From contig CAJUKH010000038.1 of assembly GCA_910587345.1 (NCBI GenBank), positions 124,001-188,000 on the forward strand: DNA of 64,000 bases. The letters run 5' to 3'. The translations under genes were made by a program, and so were the position numbers. Below, piece after piece: positions 60,162 through 64,000 of this stretch. Under the pieces are notes generated by a model that was not told where the DNA came from, did not search any database, and saw nothing but the letters and a program-made list of their open reading frames with translations. How positions within the stretch are numbered: position 1 is the first letter of the stretch; every line of letters begins with the position of its first letter. Source of the DNA: an uncultured Oscillospiraceae bacterium (GTDB lineage Bacteria; Bacillota; Clostridia; Oscillospirales; Oscillospiraceae).

Positions 60162-60196
60162 AAAAAAGGGGCGTGGTGCTTTGCACCACGCCCCCT
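60162..60196 (-). terminator. Terminator of the flavodoxin gene
   Basis: GGGGCGTGGTGC pairs with GCACCACGCCCC around three bases. On the minus strand it is followed by TTTTTTA. Its stem is nearly the same as the terminator at 59843-59879. Confidence 0.9.
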
Positions 60197-60213
60197 CCGT
60201 ATGAAATTGCCTC

Positions 60214-60720
60214 TCAGGCCCCAAAGGTGGCCACAGCCTGCTCGGCCATGCGCTGGCCGTAGATGGTGAAGGTCTCCTTATAAGGCTCCAGCATCTCGTC
60301 GTTGCCGGCGGTGGCGATGGCCACAGGCCCCAGATGGATGACGGGGCGGCCCTTGGCGCCGCCGGAGGCGTAGACCATCATGCCGGAGACCAGCATATGG
60401 GCCATAATGGTCTGGATCACCAGCTCGTCACCGCCGTGGGTGAACTGGGCGGTGGAGAAGGCGCCGCCCAGCTTGCCGGCAGGCTCCAGAGCGCGGAAGC
60501 CCTTCTCCAGCCAGACATGGAAGTCGGCGGGGGTGTCGGCGGCATAGGTGGGGCAGCCCAGGATAATGCACTTGCTCTCCTTGCCGAAGGCCTCATCAAT
60601 GGCGTCGATGGGGAAGGCCTTGGCCTCCACGCCCTCAACGGAGTTGGCGCCGGCGGCGATGCACTCGGCCATTTTTTGGGTGTTGCCGGAGGCGGAGAAG
60701 TAAACGACGGACATTTTCAT
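60214..60720 (-). CDS. Flavodoxin family protein
   Basis: The 168-residue protein opens with MKMSVVYFSASGNTQKMAECI, the FMN phosphate loop, and has GCPTYAADTPADFHVWLEKG and FSTAQFTHGGDELVIQTIMAHML typical of WrbA-like/flavodoxin NAD(P)H quinone reductases. It probably carries electrons or reduces quinones. ATG 60720 follows GGAGGA. It is divergent from an HxlR regulator, a pairing common for redox or electrophile-responsive reductases. Confidence 0.9.
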   Translation of the reverse strand: MKMSVVYFSASGNTQKMAECIAAGANSVEGVEAKAFPIDAIDEAFGKESKCIILGCPTYAADTPADFHVWLEKGFRALEPAGKLGGAFSTAQFTHGGDELVIQTIMAHMLVSGMMVYASGGAKGRPVIHLGPVAIATAGNDEMLEPYKETFTIYGQRMAEQAVATFGA

Positions 60721-60751
60721 GGTTTGGGTCCTCCTTACGTAATGTGGTATG

Positions 60752-60774
60752 GAAAAAATACTTGCTATTTTTTC
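60752..60774. promoter_or_regulatory. Dyad operator between flavodoxin and HxlR genes
   Basis: GAAAAAATA and TATTTTTTC are perfect 9-base inverted repeats with a CTTGC spacer. It lies in the divergent promoter interval; a TATAAT at 60790-60795 fits the HxlR gene -10. It is the likely HxlR binding site. Confidence 0.7.
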
Positions 60775-60849
60775 AGAACCTGATATGATTATAATACAGC
60801 AGGAAAAGAAATGCAATAGCGCATATAAAACTGTTTAGGGGAGAAAAAG

Positions 60850-61215
60850 ATGACCAGGGAAGAAAAATGTGACAAGGCCTTGTGCCCCTGTATGAGCGAA
60901 TGCCCCATCACCTACGCCTTGAGCTTTCTGGGAGGCAAGTGGAAAATGTCCATCTGGTGCGCGCTGAAAAAGGACGGCCCCACCCGCTACAACGACCTGA
61001 AGCGAAAGATCGGCGGCATCACCAATACCATGCTTTCCGCCTCTTTGAAGGAGATGGAGGAGGTGGGGATGGTGGTGCGGAAGCAGTACAATGAGATGCC
61101 GGTGCGGGTGGAGTACTCCCTTACCGAGAAAAGCGCCACCCTTCAGCCCGCCATCACCGCCATCGCCCAGTGGGGGCGGGAGCTGCTGGCCGAGAAGGAA
61201 CAGGGGAGTATCTGA
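60850..61215 (+). CDS. HxlR family transcriptional regulator
   Basis: The 121-residue winged-helix protein has the family core CPITYALSFLGGKWKMSIWCAL, RYNDLKRKIGGITNTMLSASLKEME and VRVEYSLTEKS. Cysteines at the N-terminus (KCDKALCPCMSECP) include four in the first 20 residues, where HxlR proteins often have a redox- or electrophile-sensing Cys. It probably controls the divergent flavodoxin gene. GGGGAG lies six bases before the ATG. Confidence 0.93.
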   Translation: MTREEKCDKALCPCMSECPITYALSFLGGKWKMSIWCALKKDGPTRYNDLKRKIGGITNTMLSASLKEMEEVGMVVRKQYNEMPVRVEYSLTEKSATLQPAITAIAQWGRELLAEKEQGSI

Positions 61216-61222
61216 AAAGGAT

Positions 61223-61261
61223 AAAAAGGACCGCCGGCCCACTGGCCGGCGGTCCTTTTTT
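61223..61261. terminator. Bidirectional terminator between HxlR and ATPase genes
   Basis: AAAAGGACCGCCGGCC pairs perfectly with GGCCGGCGGTCCTTTT around four bases. Confidence 0.93.
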
Positions 61262-61271
61262 GCGTTTGGGT

Positions 61272-62348
61272 TCAGGCGAGGGAGAGAAGCGCCTCGGTAA
61301 TGGCCTGCGCCTCCTGATAGACTCCGTCAAAGTCCACATGGGGGTTGTAAAGGCCCTCCAGAACGTCATGCTCCGCCTTGGCCTGGGCCAGAGCGTCTAC
61401 GGCTTCGGCCAGAAGGGCGGCGTGGACCTTCCGGGCAAATTTGAGCCGGGACTTGAACTGGCGCATGACCTCCCCCTCCACCATGGCGTCCAGCCGGATG
61501 CGGCGGTAGGGCCGGCCGGGATAGGTGAGGGTGGGGGTGGAGGTGACGAAGGCCAGAGACAACTCGGGGATGAGAAGGTGCTCGGCCCGGTCGGGGAAGA
61601 GGGGGGAGGGGCAGAGGATGACATCATACCCCGCCGCCATGGCCCCGGCGGCCAGCGTGGTGAGCATCCCCGCCCCAAGGCCATAGGTGTCGGACAGCTC
61701 GTAGACCTTGCGGCAGAGGGCATCCACCGTCTCGAAGCGGCAGGAGTGGCCCTGACAGGACACCGCCCCCAGAAAACGCTGAGTGGCCCTGCCGCTTTGC
61801 CGGCCGGTCTTCTTTACCTCCCGGGAGAGGATACCCCTGGCCCGTTTGGCCATTTTGGCCTCCAACTGGGGGGTGAGGAGCAAAGCCCGGTTATCCTCCA
61901 GCAGCTGGGCCGCCGCCGTGAGGCAGCGGTAGGCCCGGGTGTAGTGGCTCTTGTAACCCAGGGTGGCCTTTTCGATCTCCTCCCGCTTTTCCGCCAGAGC
62001 GGGATGGTCATAGAACCGGCCCAGATCAACATAGCTCTCCACCACACCGGGAAGACGGGGTTCCTGAACGTGAGGGGCGGTAGCGTCAACAATGGCGGCT
62101 TTCAGCTGGGGGAAGATGACGGCATCCAGACTGTCTGGGTCTCCGGAACAGCGTATGTATTCCACGCTCTGGCCCGCCTCCTCCAGACTGGCGGCCACCC
62201 GCTTCATCAGGGAGGACTTGCCGCAGCCGGCGCCCCCTTTCAGGAGAAAGACCCGCCGTGCCTCGGCGGGGTCCAGCATCTGGTCGTATAGGGAATAGAA
62301 CCCTGAGGGCGTGTTGGCCCCCAGGAAAAATGTGACCTTTTGTTCCAT
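61272..62348 (-). CDS. PRK06851-like P-loop ATPase
   Basis: The 358-residue protein has Walker A LLKGGAGCGKSSLMKRV near residue 35 and resembles the clostridial PRK06851 family of uncharacterised ATPases. The middle contains FLGAVSCQGHSCRFETV and YDVILCPSPLFPD, the second strand-loop perhaps a Walker B region. No membrane helix is seen. Its partners and substrate are unknown. GGAGGG lies eight bases before the ATG. Confidence 0.8.
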   Translation of the reverse strand: MEQKVTFFLGANTPSGFYSLYDQMLDPAEARRVFLLKGGAGCGKSSLMKRVAASLEEAGQSVEYIRCSGDPDSLDAVIFPQLKAAIVDATAPHVQEPRLPGVVESYVDLGRFYDHPALAEKREEIEKATLGYKSHYTRAYRCLTAAAQLLEDNRALLLTPQLEAKMAKRARGILSREVKKTGRQSGRATQRFLGAVSCQGHSCRFETVDALCRKVYELSDTYGLGAGMLTTLAAGAMAAGYDVILCPSPLFPDRAEHLLIPELSLAFVTSTPTLTYPGRPYRRIRLDAMVEGEVMRQFKSRLKFARKVHAALLAEAVDALAQAKAEHDVLEGLYNPHVDFDGVYQEAQAITEALLSLA

Positions 62349-62740
62349 AGAAATGACCCTCCGTTCCTAAATTGGCTCACTTCAAGCTATGCAGGGGGAA
62401 GAAAAAGAGTGAAGGGCGGAGCGTGAAGCCAGGGGATGGGGGGAGGGCTGTTGGAAGGGGCGGCGCCCTCTCCCGGGCCTTGCCGTATTTTAGCAGGACC
62501 TTATAAAACTTCTCAGATCAAAAATACAATAAAAGGGCTGAAAAAGCAGCGTTTTTCTATGGAACTCGCCCCGAGACCCCCATTTCCAGCGCTCCCCACT
62601 TGACAGGGAGGGATATCTATCATACAATAAAGGCCGCAAACCGTCCTTTTTTCCGCCCATTGGGGACAAGCTGCCTCAAAGTGTGAAAAATCGACAGGGA
62701 AAAGGCCCATTTTTCCCGGGAAATCGGGAAAATTCACCTG
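62349..62740. other. Gene-free upstream interval
   Basis: No supported gene lies here. Near its right end TTTTCCCG (62711-62718) and CGGGAAAA (62725-62732) form an inverted repeat just upstream of the -35 box of the hydrogenase promoter, a possible second regulatory site. Confidence 0.55.
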
Positions 62741-62769
62741 TTGACAAATGGGCCTTCACTGGGTAAAAT
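62741..62769 (+). promoter_or_regulatory. Consensus promoter of the hydrogenase gene
   Basis: TTGACA and TAAAAT are separated by 17 bases. The expected start is near 62776. Confidence 0.9.
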
Positions 62770-62776
62770 AAGTTGA

Positions 62777-62794
62777 TTGTGAAAAAATAAACAA
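62777..62794 (+). promoter_or_regulatory. Rex-type redox operator
   Basis: TTGTGAA and TAAACAA halves with an AAAA centre fit the TTGTTAA-N4-TTAACAA pattern of Rex, the NADH/NAD-sensing repressor. It covers the transcription start, an ideal place for repression. Confidence 0.75.
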
Positions 62795-62818
62795 CTCTTT
62801 CCCGAAGGAGCGATCGGT

Positions 62819-64000
62819 ATGAGAAAGTTTGAAACATCGGTCCAGGAACTGAAGAACGATGTACTGCGGTCTGTGGCCGAACTGGCCTGGGAGGACCGCC
62901 TTACCACCGGTATCCTGGATGTGCCAGAGCAGATCATCCCCGGCCCCGAGGCCAAGATGCGCTGCTGCATTTATAAGGAGCGGGCCATTGTCTCCCAGCG
63001 GGTGAAGATGGCTTTGGGAGGGGACAGCGCCTACCCCGGTATGACCGAGGTGCTGGAGATCGCCTGTGACGAGTGTCCGGTGACCCAGATCGAGGTAGGC
63101 CCCGCCTGCCGGGGCTGTATTGCCACCCGGTGCGTCCACACCTGCCCCAAGGAGGCTATTACCATCGTCAACCACAAGGCCACCATCGACCACTCCAAAT
63201 GTATCGCCTGCGGCAAGTGTATCTCTGTGTGCCCCTACGGCGCCATCGAGAAGAAGCAGCGGCCCTGTGAGCGCAACTGTATCCCCGGCGCCATCTCCAT
63301 GGGGGAGAACAAGAAGGCCTCCATCGACGTGAACAAGTGCGTCTCCTGTGGCGTTTGTACCTTCCAGTGCCCCTTCGGCGCCATCATGGATAAATCTTAC
63401 ATCACCGATGCCGTGAAGCTGCTGAAGGGCGCAGAGCGGTGGGATTTCCGGGTCTACGCCGTGTTGGCCCCCTCCATCGCCGGGCAGTTTGCCCCCGCCA
63501 GCTACGGCCAGGTGGTCACCGGACTGAAGCAGTTGGGCTTCCATGACGTGCAGGAGGTGGCTCTGGGCGCCGACATGACCGCCAAGGCCGAAAGCGAGGA
63601 GCTGCTGGAGAAGGGGAAGCTGCTGTCCTCCTGCTGCCCCGCCTTTGTGGACTTTGTGGAGAAGAATTACCCCGATCTGGCCCAGTACATCTCTCACACC
63701 CCGTCCCCCATGGTGATGATCGGCAAGCGGATCAAGGAGAAGGACCCCAAGGCCCGGGTCATCTTCATCGGCCCCTGTGTGGCCAAGAAGAAGGAGTTCC
63801 AGCTGGGCAAGACCATGGGCGCCATCGACTGCTCCCTTACCTTTGAGGAGTTGGCTGCTCTCTTCGAGTCCAAGGATATCGATGTGGAGAAGCTGGAAGC
63901 CGCCCAGCTGGACGAGGCCAGCGGCTTTGGCCGGAATTTCGCCCACTCCGGCGGCGTGGCGGCTGCCGTGGCCCAGGGCATGAAGGAGCGGGGCATCACC
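62819..64000 (+). CDS. [FeFe] hydrogenase, group-B-like, 5' part
   Basis: The frame runs open from ATG 62819 (AAGGAG upstream) to the window end, 394 residues. Ferredoxin-type cysteines appear as CIATRCVHTCP, CIACGKCISVCPYGAI, CERNC and CVSCGVCTFQCPFGAI. The H-cluster motifs are L1 LLSSCCPAFVDFV and L2 IGPCVAKKKEF, followed by FAHSGGVAAAV; the third motif lies beyond the edge. CCPAF rather than CSPGW fits the monomeric group B enzymes. It makes or uses H2 with ferredoxin. Rex control fits this. The end is not seen. Confidence 0.88.
   Translation, partial: MRKFETSVQELKNDVLRSVAELAWEDRLTTGILDVPEQIIPGPEAKMRCCIYKERAIVSQRVKMALGGDSAYPGMTEVLEIACDECPVTQIEVGPACRGCIATRCVHTCPKEAITIVNHKATIDHSKCIACGKCISVCPYGAIEKKQRPCERNCIPGAISMGENKKASIDVNKCVSCGVCTFQCPFGAIMDKSYITDAVKLLKGAERWDFRVYAVLAPSIAGQFAPASYGQVVTGLKQLGFHDVQEVALGADMTAKAESEELLEKGKLLSSCCPAFVDFVEKNYPDLAQYISHTPSPMVMIGKRIKEKDPKARVIFIGPCVAKKKEFQLGKTMGAIDCSLTFEELAALFESKDIDVEKLEAAQLDEASGFGRNFAHSGGVAAAVAQGMKERGIT

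Larger units (their letters stand above)
59768..60213. other. Gene-free interval with repeats and two related terminators
   Basis: I see no gene here. It holds a partial REP-like remnant (GTTCTTCTGTCTTGACAA, 59825-59843), a terminator, C/T-rich triplicated sequence, a TTGTACG dyad and a second terminator. Confidence 0.6.

Noticed and set aside
62513..62737. 74-residue minus-strand frame before the hydrogenase.
   Set aside because: It covers the regulatory region, has no SD and reads as random sequence.

Overview
The window reads as a chromosomal segment of a GC-rich, low-oxygen-living Firmicute, most likely an Oscillospiraceae gut clostridium of the Flavonifractor/Lawsonibacter kind. This is an inference from several things seen together: a clostridial glgB-C-D-A glycogen cluster, iron-sulfur L-serine dehydratase in two subunits, a [FeFe] hydrogenase with a Rex-like operator, SLH-domain surface proteins, sortase B, a SpoVB-like flippase and the general style of the proteins. 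No rRNA is present. There are two tRNA-Leu genes (CAG on the minus strand, UAG on the plus strand), both with encoded CCA.

Layout. 0-7.8 kb: glycogen operon glgB-glgC-glgD-(M3 oligoendopeptidase)-glgA on the minus strand behind a clear sigma-A promoter. 8-10.5 kb: two small orphan genes, then an ECF sigma factor translationally coupled to a membrane-anchored anti-sigma-like protein. 10.5-14.3 kb: greA, tRNA-Leu and an iron uptake set feoA-feoB-DtxR. 14.3-16.1 kb: a gene-free stretch built of two families of long degenerate repeats. 16.1-18 kb: an SLH surface protein. 18.4-24.7 kb: a four-gene signalling operon (SARP-type activator with a degenerate GGDEF tail, REC-HD-GYP-PAS-GGDEF protein, separate HPt, hybrid histidine kinase). 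25-30 kb: transglutaminase-like lipoprotein, then a compact type IV pilus-like set (PilC/GspF-like platform protein, four small pseudopilin-like proteins, PilT retraction ATPase). 30.3-33.2 kb: an orphan protein, class B sortase, an effector-binding-domain protein and a membrane-tethered XRE regulator.

33.5-39.6 kb: tRNA-Leu, a short UvrA paralogue, a GNAT acetyltransferase, a class I methyltransferase and a pyridoxamine kinase. 39.8-45 kb: an SLH protein with a DUF4353-like body, a D,D-carboxypeptidase and sdaAB/sdaAA. 45.1-51 kb, minus strand: M24 peptidase with an ECF S component, then a manganese riboswitch (yybP-ykoY) controlling mntP and a co-directional CaCA exchanger, then a SpoVB-like flippase and a DUF3267 protein. 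51-56 kb: a URO-D family protein, DUF554, an autoregulated TipA-like MerR regulator, a zinc-ribbon protein, a GNAT and a D-cysteine desulfhydrase-like PLP enzyme.

56.1-59.8 kb is a visibly AT-rich island of damaged genes: a twice-frameshifted exported protein, a 5'-truncated lipase-like fragment with its presumed partner, paralogous gene tails, and inverted and direct copies of a REP-like palindrome whose edges coincide with TGA stop codons. It ends with an SLH protein. 60.2-64 kb: a flavodoxin and divergent HxlR regulator around a clean dyad operator, a PRK06851-type ATPase, and the 5' part of a group-B-like [FeFe] hydrogenase under a consensus promoter with a Rex-type operator on its start site.

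The best candidates for new biology are the SARP/c-di-GMP/phosphorelay operon, the REP-bounded gene-remnant island, the manganese-riboswitch mntP-CaCA unit, the long-repeat desert and the mini pilus set.
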